64,000 nucleotides of DNA from Epiperipatus broadwayi (taxonomy: Eukaryota > Onychophora > Udeonychophora > Euonychophora > Peripatidae): NCBI GenBank assembly GCA_028023455.1, contig JAQFVV010001012.1:62001-126000 (forward strand). Reading direction: 5' to 3'. A program made the translations under genes and the position numbers. The notes under the pieces were generated by a model. That model saw nothing but the letters and a program-made list of their open reading frames with translations. It was not told where the DNA came from and ran no database searches. Position 1 is the stretch's first letter. The number at the start of each line of letters is the position of its first letter. This document shows positions 1 to 12,967 of the stretch, piece after piece.

Positions 1-591
1 ATAGATTGTACTAAAAATATACTAGCATTAAATTACTTGAAAAATGTTAATAGGTGAAAAGTATATGAAACTAGTTATATTAAAAATAATAGTAATAATT
101 GTATGAACATTTATAAGGGTTCAATTAATTTGACTAATAATTGGCTAAAATTAGATGATTGGATAGATAAATAAGAAGGATGTTAATATTTTAATGTTTT
201 GTGTGGTTTTTGTGTGTTTTTGAGTATATATGAATATACTATAATTAATGAAGGAATATATTTTTATATATTTTTATATGTTTTATTTTTTATATTGTAT
301 TGTATGTATTCATGAAATAATTGATGATAATAATTGTTTTTTGTTGGTTGTATTATAAATAGATGTCGCTATATGTATGTTTTATGGTAATCGAGAGTAG
401 ACATATCGAAAAGGATACAAATTATATGTATCGAAAAAAGCTTTTTTATTGAAAATTTGTTATTTTCATGTTTTTTGTTGTATATATAGATATTTTATAT
501 ATCTTATAATAAACTTTTTATATTTTAAAATAACAACATAAAGAAGTATTTTTATATTCTTTTTATATGGATTATATATATATATATATAT
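1..591. other. AT-rich intergenic, no gene seen
   Basis: No coding potential or RNA fold was recognised here. The stretch ends in a short (TA)n run (about 572-591), into which the LTR-like repeat that follows is inserted. Confidence 0.5.
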
Positions 592-2280
592 TGTACTGGG
601 TTCAACCCGCAAAAGATCTTACTTACACTGCAGATGTTTTGGCTGGTTTAAAACTTTTTTATAATACATCTATAATCTTATTTTAATAATAAAAGTTATG
701 TGAATGAACCGGCATGTTCGAGCAAAGTGGGAAATATTATTTATAGCTTTAACTATCAACAATACCCATGATCATTTCATGGCCCACCTTGGCTGCTACA
801 ATTCAAATCCCTACTATCCAAACACTTTATTTGTTTCGATGTAAACCCCAGGTGCCAGCTAGTCTAAGACTAAAGTATTCAGACAGTAGGCTCATAATCC
901 AGTGCTTGAAACATTTCCCAAAACTAGTTCAGTCTAATTTTAATTCAATAACAAAATATTATTTAATTAGTGGTAAAAGAATTGATAAAAAGAATTGACC
1001 GACAATATAAGGCTTAAATTTAAAGACAATTTATTAACATTCATTATACTAAATATAAATACTTTATAATTTTTAACTAACATAATATTGGTATTTTTGT
1101 CATGCACATATTAATTCACACACTGACATAGATAATAAAGCATTAAAGAATATAAAACACATATATTTAGAACACACACATTAATAGTTCATTTTTTATG
1201 TGCTATAGAGTTCATATAATTATGGCTCTTGGAGGATTCATGAATGTGATGGCTAGTTAGGAAGGAATATAGGGAAAAATCTTATTTACCTAGGATTTTT
1301 GAAATGGGTATACTGCTTGCTATTAGCTGCTTCTAATGAAGTATATCTAACCGGTTAGATTCAAAGTTTTCCTGCAGAAATTTGATCATTATTAGTTTGT
1401 ATTATTCCTGGAGACAATTAGATATTGACAGAGATTCTTCAAGCTGTTATAAAGACATTATTTTCATGGACAGATCTGAACTTAGGATAGAGGCAGCCAC
1501 ATGTTTCCAATGGCAACTAACACTGCATTTCTAACTGAATGAACTGAACACAACTCTACGCAACTGATTTGTCTGAACTGTTTTCTGAACCAATTGTCGG
1601 ATAAAAGATTGGCTATTTATACTTAATGCATGTTTTCATTTTGATATCCTCTGGCAATGTTTGTTGTCGAAATTCCTTTGATATAAGCTTATAATCCTGT
1701 TGTTGAAATTCCTTAATCTTGTTGTTGGGTATTTTAATTAGCAGCCATCACAAACGTGTTGTTTTTTGTTTTTAATTAGTAGCCATGCAAACATGTTTTT
1801 TAAATTCTTTAACCTTCATTGTTTTATAATATTTAATACGCATATATATATATATATATTACATTCGCACACACATATATAATTTTATTCTAAAATCAGA
1901 ACTAGTTTTAAGATTAATTTTTCTCTACCTTAAATAAAAAGAGATTTATATTTTAACTTGAAAATCAACTTTTAATTTCTTATAACATTCATGAACAATA
2001 TTTTCTTTAACTAACAACAATGATAACATGAATTCTTTACTTATTTGAAAACCAACTTCTTTTAATTTGACATTTTAAAGTGAATCCCCTTCCCACTTTT
2101 AATTAATTGTTTTTAACTTTTATTTCAAAAACACTTAGACTTTTAGCTTTTTCAAAAACAAACTATAATAAAACTCTTAAACTTTTACATTTTACGTCTT
2201 TTGCGAAAGATTTTTATTTTAATAACTTTTTTTTTAGACAAAATTATTTTATATACATGTGCCAATTCAAGGTTGGTACA
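592..2280 (+). mobile_element. LTR-like dispersed repeat, copy 1
   Basis: This 1.69-kb non-coding block begins TGTAC and ends GGTACA, directly inside (TA)n on both sides. Positions about 920-2280 align, as reverse complement, with 58915-60220, so it is a dispersed repeat with a second, inverted copy. The first ~300 bases are much less similar between copies. TG...CA ends, a size of 1.5-1.7 kb, no ORF and a shared TATA-like box (TATTTATAC at 1614-1622, also present in copy 2) suggest a solo LTR whose parent inserts into (TA)n. A non-autonomous DNA transposon is the alternative. No flanking gag-pol is present in the window. Confidence 0.55.
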
Positions 2281-2352
2281 ATATATATATATGGTACAAT
2301 ATATATATATAATAAAAAAAAAAAAAAAAAAAAAAAAATATATATATATAAT
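2281..2352. repeat. (TA)n and poly-A microsatellite
   Basis: (TA)n is interrupted by a second GGTACAATATA copy, then an A run of about 25, then (TA)n. The spurious ORFs crossing it on both strands are low-complexity artefacts. Confidence 0.9.
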
Positions 2353-3242
2353 AGTGCATTGAACCAGCAAAACTATTGTAAGTCAACCGCCTATAAAACA
2401 TTTCTAAAAACATTAAAAAAATTGCATTAATAAGAAACACATAGTCAATGAAAAATAGCACAAATTCTATAAACTAAAGTGGACATATTAAATTATAAGC
2501 AAAATATAATAAAGCTATAAACTGAGTGTATCCCTGCTTATATGAAAAACTTCATATAATAAGACAATAATGTTATTATGAATAAATACTATTATTCTTC
2601 TGGCAAGTTATGTTGTCTATTTACCCCTAAATAGAATATCAATAAATTATTTTTATAAATGTAAGAGATTGACATATCTCTGTATCTAAACATACTTAAT
2701 TTAGAGTTAAATTTTAGACCAACCAGTAAAGAAAAATAAATAAATAAATGTATATAATTTTACTTTGTCTGTTTTCAGACTCATTACAAATATATACCAT
2801 TTAAAAAAATAGTTACTTTAATAACCTATCCAAAACTAGTATAATATAATAATAATCATGAACAAAAAATATCATATTTTACTTTATTACCCTAGTTCAT
2901 GATCTATGTTCCTTCACTACAAGCTGACTGATTAGGGAAATGATGCCATTATGGGCAATACATTTTACAAACGGTGCATTCATATTTTTTTTACATTTAT
3001 CCAAATACAGTAAAATCAAATCATCAATACTTTATTGCAATAAAATAACAATGTAATGGCACTTATAATTATTTTCTGCAGAATTTTGGATCATCTTATT
3101 TGATTAAATTGTAGTTTTAATAACAGCTTCAAGTTTTATAGCAAGAGAAAACTTTCACAAACGTATTTTTTTATTGTATCCATGGGATTACATTTTAAAT
3201 AGTTGGCAATGACTTCAACATTTCAAATCATTTTGAGATTGT
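2353..3242. other. AT-rich intergenic, no gene seen
   Basis: No conserved protein, RNA or long repeat was recognised. Confidence 0.4.
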
Positions 3243-3893
3243 TTGTTAATACTTAAAACTAATATTAATTCCAGCGTTCCACTTCAGTTATTAGGAAGAA
3301 GATATTTATTCAGGTTAAATAGGAAAATAAAGATTGATTATGATGGATTAGAAAAAGTTAACAGTTACAAATACCTCGGTCAGATTATTAATTCAGATGG
3401 AAACATAATGGAGGAAATTAATCATAGAATTAAACTTGGCTGGAGTGCTTTTGGTAGAAATAACTTGATACTAAAAGGAAATATGCCTATGTGTTTGAAA
3501 AGGAAGGTTTTTAACAAATGTGTTTTACCAATTCTTCCTTCTGGATCTGAGATTTGGACACTTAATAGAAGAGCAATACAGAGACTTCAGACCACTCAAA
3601 GGAGTATGGAGAGATGCATGTTGGGAATAACAAGAAGAGATCCAAAACGTAATGTATGGGTAAGAGAACAAACAGGTGTTACTGACCTCACTGAAAAAAT
3701 TAAAAGATTGAAGTGGAGTTGGGCTGGACATATTTCTAGAAGAGATGATAATAGATGGACAATTGAAATCTTAAACTGGATTCCAATAGCTTATAAAAGA
3801 CTCAGAAAGCGACCACATGTGAGATGGATGGATGAAATAAGAAAGTGTGCAGGGGTGATGTGGAGAAGAAAAGCTAAAGATCGGAGAAGATGA
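3243..3893 (+). pseudogene. RTE-type LINE, C-terminal end of reverse-transcriptase ORF
   Basis: Only the region after the reverse-transcriptase core is present. From about residue 40 the protein reads as the classic RTE/BovB-like C-terminus: VNSYKYLGQIINSDG, then a Leu/Arg-rich stretch with WTLNRRAIQRLQTTQRSMER, MLGITRRD, GHISRRDDNRW and RWMDEIRKCAG. Frame stays open after the stop through FILQWTDNG, the usual end of this family, and the 3' end carries a short (TGA)n run at about 3940-3955. No catalytic YxDD box is included, so this is a 5'-truncated dead copy. The matching 5' endonuclease half of the same LINE type lies at 55530-56720 (-). The 217-codon frame is intact, which suggests a fairly recent insertion. 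Confidence 0.85.
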
Positions 3894-5052
3894 ATTAAAC
3901 TCGCAGAGACTTTCATCCTGCAGTGGACTGATAATGGTTGATCATGATGATGATCAATATTATTAAATTTTTTTTAAATAATATAATGAATGATTATTAT
4001 TTTCTCTCTTATCAGGATTTCCATTAAAGAGATTTAATAAGTGTGTGTTAAACATTTTCTTTTGCATTTATCAAAACAGTAAACATATTTCAATTTTCAT
4101 TTTTAATGAAGAAGCAAGCTAGCGTTCCAAATGATTTATCAGACAATATATATTTTTAAAAAATAAATTAAATTTAGACATTCTATAAACTTATTAAACT
4201 TTATTCTTCGTTTGAAGTAAATTTTACTTTGTTTAATTTGAATTTTAAAAGTTTTGTCCAAATGATGTTTTTTAAATAAGATTTTTATTAGTACTTTAAT
4301 ATAAAAGCAAAATGTATTTGTTTCATTTATTTAATAAATGAACCCACAGAATATTTGTTCTTCTTTTTGTCATTTTAAACAACTGAGGTGGTATTTTTAA
4401 CTGTACATAATAATTACAATGATAAAATTGTAATGATATGTGGAATAAAATTTTATGCTTATGATTTGTTATCTGGCTTTAAATTCAAGATCCATTTTTG
4501 GTAAAATATTTGTTCTTCAAAATGGTTTCCATTTTCCTCCCTGTATAAAATCTTGGCAAATGTTTATTGATGGGTAAGGAGATCAGATGCATATAAGGAA
4601 TTAAAATTTTCTATTCCATGATTTAAGAATTGCAATATGTTTTAGTTTTGGTCAATTCAACTCCAGTGTTATCACTTTTTCAGCTCCTACTTGGTTTCTT
4701 TAGTTTTGTTATTTTAGATGTTAATTTATTTCCTCTAGTTCTTTTTTATTAATAGTCCCCCCTCTACTACCTATGTTAAGTTATTTATACCTTTTATTAC
4801 ATTGAATTGTGGTACATGTGGTACAATTAAAAATAGACCAATGACAGCATGGTGTGCATATAATTAATACTTCTCCCCCTATATTCATTAGCGATAATTA
4901 TTCAATCTATTCAATACTATCTTAAATCACAATTAAAATATGCTTAAAGATTTGACTACAAATGTTGATTTAGAAGAGTATAAATTTAAATCTTTCTAAC
5001 TATTATTTAATAATAATAAAGTAACAAAGCATACTTAATAATAACACTATTA
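3894..5052. other. LINE 3' tail then AT-rich intergenic
   Basis: The first ~65 bases are the RTE 3' UTR with its (TGA)n-like end. Nothing recognisable follows to 5052. Confidence 0.4.
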
Positions 5053-5262
5053 AAGGTACTTTAGTATTTTTCTTGTTAAGAAGTTTTACCCCAAAGACAT
5101 ATTACTCTAATCTACTGATCTTTAAAATAATCTCTTCTAGTTATTTACAGACAAAGTTAATCGCTAAAATTTATCCGCAGATCATGTGGAGGCATTACGT
5201 TAAAGATGGAAAGATTAGAGTAGTACATCTTCAGGATATTACATCATAGCAAGAAAAATACT
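5053..5262. mobile_element. Palindromic MITE, TACTTTAGTATT family
   Basis: The left end GGTACTTTAGTATTTTTCTTG is the reverse complement of CAAGAAAAATACTAAAG at the right end. Inner parts also pair (ACATATTACTCTAATCT against AGATTAGAGTAGTACAT). The arrangement and sequence match the cleaner palindrome at 29103-29320. It has no ORF, so it is a fold-back MITE. Its right end runs straight into the satellite. Confidence 0.65.
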
Positions 5263-5790
5263 AAAGAAACTATCTGATAGACATATCAAGAATAATACTA
5301 AAGAAGCCATCTGATAGACATAGCAAGAATAATACTAAAGAAGACATAGAAAGAAAAATACTAAAGAAGCCATCCAGTAGACATAGTAAGAATAATACTA
5401 AAGAAGACATAGCAAGAATAACACTAAAGAAGCCATCTGGTAGACATAGCAAGAATAATACTAAAGAAGACATAGCAAGAATAATACTAAAAAAGCCATC
5501 CGGTAGACATAGCAAGAATAATACTAAAGAAGATATAGCAAGAAAAATACTAAAGAAGCCATCCAGTAGACATAATAAGAATAATACTAAAGAAGACATA
5601 GCAAGAATAACACTAAAGAAGCCATCTAGTAGACATAGCAAGAAAAATATTAAGGAAGCCATATCATATCAAGAAAACTACTAAAGAAGCCACCATGTAG
5701 ATATAGCAAGAAAAATACTACAGAAGCCATCTCATAGCAAGAAAAATACTCAAGAATCATCTCATAGCAAGAAAAATGTCGGATGGCACC
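5249..5790. repeat. 63-bp higher-order satellite
   Basis: Tandem array of about 18 subunits of the type CATAGCAAGAATAATACTAAAG. A 26-bp and a 37-bp subunit alternate to make a 63-bp higher-order unit; later copies degrade. Because 63 is divisible by three, one minus-strand frame stays open (5270-5662) and gives a 21-residue hydrophobic repeat peptide, which is an artefact of the period. The subunit contains the terminal sequence of the adjoining MITE. Confidence 0.85.
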
Positions 5791-6404
5791 ATCTTTGTCA
5801 TTCCTCGAAAAAACAAAATTATCAGACAATAAAGAACACTCATCCTGATATAGTGCAAATCTATCATACAGTGGAAATGGCGATGTAAGTCTTAATTAAA
5901 GGGTTATATAAAATTATGAAATTAAAAGTGTACTTTTTTTTTACTGAAAATAAAAATAATTTATAAGGAAAATGGAAAAGAAGACAATGAACCCAAAGAA
6001 GCAAAATAAAAAAATAATCTAAAAACGTCTGAAAAGATAGTAAATAAAATTATGAAATGTTTTTTTTAGTGAAAATAAGAATAATTTATAAGTAAAATGT
6101 AAAAGAAGCATCCATTAAATATATATGGAAATATGCACATTTTTTTAAAATAATACCCCAAATATCACTACAAAATAAAAAATAACCTATAATGGTGATA
6201 TATAAAAATGTACTATATTTAATTATTAAGAAACAAAATGAAAAATATTATAAATAGTGGTGGTGAAAAATTATTATAATATCATCAAATCGACAGTTAA
6301 AAATTCACTCTATATAGTAATATAATGTCAATATTAAATATGAAATATATAAAAATATTCTCAATATGATCAAAAAGGTCACTGTGCTCACGCTGATAGC
6401 AAAA
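5791..6404. other. AT-rich intergenic
   Basis: Two similar stretches (about 5900-5970 and 6035-6110, both with GAAAATAA(A/G)AATAATTTATAAG) suggest a small local duplication. No gene was seen. Confidence 0.4.
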
Positions 6405-6615
6405 CCACAAAAGAAAGTGAAATGATAAAATTTCACGTAGGTCTCTCGACTTTTTAAATCTCACAGGTCATCACAATAAAAAAATCACCATTTTCATGGA
6501 TTAGTCAAGCCAATGCCTTTGTTGCCATGACATCATTCATCTAATCTTCGATGAAATCTTATTGGCAGAAAACATGTTAAGCGTAATACATCATAGCTTA
6601 AAAAATACTAGAGTA
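6405..6615 (-). repeat. TACTTTAGTATT-family repeat, degraded copy
   Basis: Reading on the minus strand from 6615, it starts GGGTACTCTAGTATTTTTTAAG, then GCTATGATGTATTAC. Further on come GATGTCATGGCAAC and GGCTTGACTAATCC. The same order is seen in the plus-strand copy at 27458-27660. The terminus is shared with the palindromic MITEs at 5053 and 29103. Confidence 0.5.
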
Positions 6616-6902
6616 CCCTATTACATGTTCATTTTAATATTATTGAAAATTAATCCACCTGACAAACTGCATATGAAATCTCAAACATTACCTGCCAGAA
6701 GGGTTTAGAAAATCTTAAACAATCTGATTCTTTATCACTCTCAGGAGATTTACTCATAAAATTTACTTAATTTTAAAATACAATTTAACAACTACTATTA
6801 CATTCCACTAAAATAATAAACTGATTATATTACAATTGTTATTAATTAAAATTTAAAATTTTTCACACTTAACCACTTAAATAAGGCTTGACAAACATCC
6901 AG
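6616..6902. other. AT-rich spacer
   Basis: Nothing was recognised. Confidence 0.3.
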
Positions 6903-6932
6903 CTTTCAAACAAGCTGTTAACAAGCTTTGTA

Positions 6933-6994
6933 GAATATCCCCAACCTCAGACTGGCTTCTGCTACTGGCATCCTCAGTAAGTTGCTGGATATTC
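6933..6994 (-). ncRNA. Hammerhead ribozyme, unit 1 (one core mutation)
   Basis: Read on the minus strand: stem I distal GAATATCC/GGATATTC (8 bp); proximal ACTTA/TGAGG with one G-U pair; core CTGAGGA; stem II TGC-CAGTA-GCA; then GAAG where GAAA is expected; CCAGTC with cleavage predicted after GTC (between plus-strand 6950 and 6949). Stem III is minimal (C-CA-G), as in Penelope- and retrozyme-type hammerheads. The GAAA to GAAG change should impair activity. Confidence 0.75.
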
Positions 6995-7309
6995 AAACAT
7001 TAGATTAAAAATACTAGGGCAAGCCCAGTACTTTATCTAATATATAACTATTAAGTAAAAAATCTGAAATTTTCAGACATCCATATGTCTTCCAATCCAG
7101 CTATCTAACTTAAATAGCCATAAGGAACTGAACTAAGTTCAGATACACCATATATTAATAGCTTTAACAATATAAATCACCAAAGTCATAATAGCAAAAA
7201 TGAAATTACAAAAAAAATCAAGTGAGATGTCACATGACGTAATTTAATAAGCTTGTATTTACAAATGTTATATATAGAGCTCACAATCAAGCTCTTAACA
7301 AGCTTTGTA

Positions 7310-7372
7310 GAATATCCCCAACCTCAGACTGGTTTCTGCTACTGGCATCCTCAATGAGGTGCTAGGATATTC
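7310..7372 (-). ncRNA. Hammerhead ribozyme, unit 2 (one core mutation)
   Basis: Minus strand: distal stem I GAATATCC/GGATATTC; internal loop TAGCA/TTGG; proximal stem CCTCA/TGAGG (5 perfect pairs); core TTGAGGA (expected CTGANGA, so C3 to T); stem II TGC-CAGTA-GCA; GAAA intact; CCAGTC with predicted cleavage after GTC (plus-strand 7327/7326). Units 1 and 2 carry different core hits, so their shared ancestor had a complete core. Confidence 0.8.
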
Positions 7373-7536
7373 AGACATTAGATTAAAAATACTAGGACAA
7401 GCCCAGCACTTTACCTAATATATAATTATTAAATAGAAAATTTGAAATTTTTAGACATCCATATGTCTTCCAATCCAGCTATCTAACTTAAATAGTCATA
7501 TGAGACTGAACAGAATAAATCAAGTCAAGACAAGTC

Positions 7537-7845
7537 AAGTTATTAAATTAGGATGTGTGACATCTGAATTGATTTTTTTTTTTTGTAATTTTATTTTTTG
7601 CTATTATGGTTTTGGAGATTTTATATTGCTAAAGCTATTAATATATAGTGTATCTGAACTTAGTTCAGTCCCATATGGCTATTTAAGTTAAACATCTGGA
7701 TTGGAAGACATATGGATGTCTGAAAATTTCAGATTTTCTATTTAATAGTTGTACATTAGATAAAATGTTGGGCTTGTTCTAGTATTTTTAATCTAATGTT
7801 TGAATATCCTAGCACCTCACAGAGGACGCTTTGGGGATTTTTGGC
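7537..7845 (+). mobile_element. Inverted third hammerhead repeat unit, ribozyme deleted
   Basis: This is the reverse complement of unit 1 over about 300 bp, including CTGAACTTAGTTCAG and the AAAATTTCAGATTTT segment. It makes the 6.9-7.85 kb block a large fold-back. At 7802-7840 the stem I strand GAATATCC and CCTCA remain, but the core reads CAGAGGA and stem II, GAAA and the cleavage site are lost, so this copy cannot self-cleave. Confidence 0.7.
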
Positions 7846-7909
7846 AATGGATAGTAATTATTTTGGACTCTATTAGTATATTGAACTTATGAAATATATA
7901 ACTTTTTGC

Positions 7910-9520
<1,611 letters not shown>

Positions 9521-10084
9521 ATAAAGCTTGAAAGAAAAAGTAGAAATGAACACAAACAGAATTTATTGTAGATATTTAAAGTATATATATTGGAATAAGA
9601 AATAATGATTAAATATTAACTTTGGTATTTAAAAATATTATAAATCAATCTTTAAAAATAAGGTCTATTTAATGTTTATTTAATTCTAAATTTGAACAAA
9701 AATAAAAAAAATACAACAAGCATGTTTTCAGTATGAAATTTCATTCTCTATTTTTATTGTATTAATAAGTAAGAAACTTTTTTTTAATTAAAGCTACTTA
9801 GTTTTGATAAATATAAAATATTTTGAAAAAAAAACATTGTTTTAAACAATATACTTTGACTGCATTTAATTCTGTAGAAGCTGTTTTTATTTGAAGAATT
9901 AAGAAAAAAATTTATTTAAAAGTTAGGGTTAATTAATGTGAATCGAAAAACAGGACGAAGTAATTAAATTATTGTTTTTTTAACCAACATAAATAAAAAA
10001 TATTGCTTGGTTATCCTGTTTTCAAATTCCATTATAGACTAGATAAATGCTGGCGTTGGGTTGATATTTTTAGATCTTGTGTCT
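9521..10084. other. AT-rich intergenic
   Basis: No gene or recognised repeat was seen. Confidence 0.4.
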
Positions 10085-10151
10085 GAACCTAACTGGCACC
10101 TCTCTGAGGAGTGCCAAAGCATGAAAACATAATCAGGGGTTTGGGGGGTTC
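10085..10151 (+). ncRNA. Hammerhead ribozyme, best-preserved core
   Basis: Distal stem I GAACC (10085-10089) with GGTTC (10147-10151); proximal stem I CCTCT (10099-10103) with AGGGG (10135-10139), one G-U pair; core CTGAGGA (10104-10110); stem II GTGC-CAAA-GCAT (10111-10122); GAAA (10123-10126); then ACATAATC, with cleavage expected after ATC at 10134. Both core boxes fit the CTGANGA and GAAA consensus. Stem III is essentially absent, so any activity would probably need a dimer. Confidence 0.7.
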
Positions 10152-10455
10152 CTGACAGAGATATTTTAAATGCTTCCTCTGGCTAAGCATTTATCATAAA
10201 GCTTGTTGAGGAATTGGCAATCCTCAATGTTTATAACTGACAAGCTTAAGAGAATTGGGTCTTGTGATCTATGACTCTTATTTTACTATTTATAGTCTGT
10301 GCCTTAAGTCTTATGCAATGTTATATTGCTAAGACTACTAATATATGGTATGGCTAAAGATCTATCAGCACAATATAGCTATTTAAGTTGTATAGCTGAG
10401 TTTGAAGACATATAGGTGTCAGAAAATTTCAGATTTTCCACTCAATAGATAATGT
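10085..10455 (+). mobile_element. Single hammerhead repeat unit
   Basis: This ~370-bp unit is colinear with the 6.9-7.5 kb units read on their ribozyme strand. After the hammerhead come AAAGCTTGTT, TATATTGCTAAGACTACTAATATATGG, ATATAGCTATTTAAGTT, GAAGACATATAGGTGTC and AGAAAATTTCAGATTTT. It is the lone copy in this cluster. Confidence 0.65.
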
Positions 10456-10479
10456 GCCAGTCAAAATTGTATATTAACT

Positions 10480-10700
10480 CAACACGATTCACAGCCTGGG
10501 TAAAAGTACCTTGAATTCAACTGTATGTGAGATCAAAGATAAAGAATACTTATGGATTCTGCCCTGTTTACCCACTCTCTAAATCTGCAAACTAATTAAC
10601 AACATGTTCGATGCAAGCAATTAATCTTTTCCACACTCTGGCCCATTAGCATCAATGGTGGAGCATTAGCCTCAACTAATTTGTATGTCTATAATTATTA
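10480..10700. repeat. Dispersed repeat, copy 1 of 2
   Basis: AAAAGTACCTTGAATYCAA, CTCTGCCCTRTTTRCC and the following ~100 bases are shared with 39615-39800. Class unknown. Confidence 0.5.
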
Positions 10701-12894
10701 ACTTTAATTAGACTATCTATTTATTTAAATATAAAATGGTATGTGTGTGATCTTGAGTCATCAGATGGTAGCACAATAATTAATTAAAAATACTAATTTT
10801 AGAATGAAGGAATAGAGATGAACCTCAGGTAGCTTAAATTCGCATATATTTAATAAAACATTTTTATAATTTATCTAAATGTCTCTGATTTGATTTCATA
10901 AATTATTTAATATAAATTTCTATTCTGTCATTTATTATGCCTCTGGCAAGAGATCAGCATAGTTTTATATGGTACTCTAACAAATGTCATGATTAGCGAT
11001 TTATGGAAGATTCCCACCCAAGTCTGAGATATTGGAATGAATATTTTAAAGAGCTATTTTAAACATAATTTTATTATGATTGAATTTATTTTAAGAAAGA
11101 AATGATTAACTTAAACTATAGGAATTGGTGTCAGAGATACCAACACATTTAAAGTATAAATGGATCGTGATATTCGCACATGACAAGATTCAAAATAAAC
11201 AAATTAATCAGATCATGGTAAATCTGTCATAATGTGCTCAGACAAAGGGACATGAACAAATCCCAGCATTCAATATTACATTACCAGCATAGAGTCCATT
11301 CACCTGCCCCCATTCCTGTGATGTCAAGAAATAAAGAAATAATATTCTGCACTATTGGCAAACCTAAAATATTTCAGGTGAAAGAATGAGAATCGCCAAG
11401 GCTAGTTGAGCTTAGCTTGCCCCAGTTCTTCCCATTTTTGGCTTTTATATCCTAATAAATCATGGACAGTGAAATTACCATGAGGTCTAGTTTAGTTTTG
11501 ATCTAGTGATCACAAAGAACAAAAGACAAGTAATCAAGCAAAATGCCAGTGAGGCAAAATACGAGTGCTGGAAAATATATTTTAGCATTTAAATATAGAA
11601 TTGTGCTGAGCTAAAGATTATACAAATGTTATAGGGATTGATCAAAATCAGACAAACAAGAATTATTATTACAAATATCTAAAATGAGTGACACATCTTT
11701 CCCCTCAACACAAAATCCCACTAACATTTCAAATAACATTCTATTACTCTCTTATTATTTAACATGAATATAATTTATAAACCCCCTTCCCTTTCACTCC
11801 TTAAAAATGAAATAATTTAAAACAAACTCTCATACTTGAATCTCACGTCTCTTCCCAACTAAGTCTCTCCCCAACTAAACCATGTACGTATAAATATAAA
11901 AAAGAAACATAATGATATAAAATGGTTTCATCTCAACAAAATAAAAGTTGCTCCAAAATCTTCAGAGCTAGGAAATTATTTATTTTATTTACAGACAAAC
12001 ATTGCTTGGAAAATAGGCAGCAAAATATTTATTTAAGTAAAGCTTTTGTCAAGATGGAACAAAAATTGGCATATATTCATTTCATTTTGAGTAATTAATA
12101 ATAATATTTTCTAAACCGCAATTAGAAGGAAATTTAGCATTAAGATGCATAATTTTAAAACAAATAGAAAGAGAGCAAAGACACTTGATTTTAAGTAATA
12201 GCAAGTATATTTTTACAGTGTATTAAGTTAGATTTAATTACATTATGGGGATTACATTTTTAGAAGACATTGCAATTAGCTTAGCTAGTTATGAATTGAA
12301 TAAAAAGTTCAACAGTTCAGCAGTTCATTTTTATGAGTTTCTCCAGCTTATGGTATTTTGATAATCATATTTAGGACATGGGAAAGTTGATGCCATCTAC
12401 TCTGCTATCATACTTCAAACATTTTTATCATTATTTTAAAAATTTGACTGACATAGATTTGCCAGACAATTGCTGACAAAAACTGGGACTGGCTGGCTTC
12501 TATTGTTTTCTTTGGCTATTTATATCTTTTTTAACTATTTTTGGGAAATTCCCTTTTTCATACACTCCAGGCTAAATGGCTATGTTGGAATACCTAAAGT
12601 ATATTTGTATTGTATTCTTGAGATCAAGTCTCCCAATAAACCCAATGATTTAATTGTTTCAAATCTATTTTTAATTAAATGTCAATTTGAGGAATTTATA
12701 TTTCAAATTATCTTTTCTATTTTAATATTACTTTAATTAGAAAATCCATTACCATTTTGTTAATGGTTTTCTTTTATTTGAACTCTACGGAATGTTATGA
12801 GGTTTATCTTGAAAGCAAATCTCCAGAATAAAATACTTAAAAAAATATCATATTAAAAATTTATATATTGATTTTTATAAAAGTTTTCATCTGT
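10701..12894. other. Intergenic, nothing assigned
   Basis: A pyrimidine-rich, relatively C-rich patch lies at about 11690-11890. The 88-codon frame at 12470 has no recognisable domain and is judged chance. Confidence 0.35.
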
Positions 12895-12967
12895 AATTAT
12901 ATATATATATATAATCAAAACTACCCCAAATCCAAAACTCAACCAGACCAGCATAAGAATAATATTA

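Larger units (their letters stand above)
6903..7510 (-). mobile_element. Two tandem ~377-bp hammerhead repeat units
   Basis: Two direct copies lie head to tail. Equivalent points (GAATATCCCC) are at 6933 and 7310, a period of 377 bp. Unit 1 is complete; unit 2 is cut off near 7510. Shared landmarks include the palindrome CTGAACTNAGTTCAG (unit 1), GCCATATGTCTTCCAATCCAG-like segments, and a hammerhead fold on the minus strand in each unit. A minus-strand transcript cut at both ribozymes would release a 377-nt RNA. Unit size and tandem layout fit a metazoan retrozyme; a Penelope pseudo-LTR is the alternative. There is no ORF. Confidence 0.75.

Noticed and set aside
5270-5662. 130-codon minus-strand hydrophobic repeat protein
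   Set aside because: The period of 63 bp keeps the frame open; sequence is satellite DNA derived from a MITE end.
5249-5790. CRISPR-like array
   Set aside because: No unique spacers: alternating subunits are all related, and the context is eukaryotic.
11000-11045. AAGTCTGAGATATTGG resembling the cleavage side of the 20.5-kb ribozyme
   Set aside because: Core boxes cannot be placed and the flanks do not align with the repeat unit.
12470-12736. 88-codon frame
   Set aside because: No domain or repeat partner; typical chance frame in AT-rich DNA.
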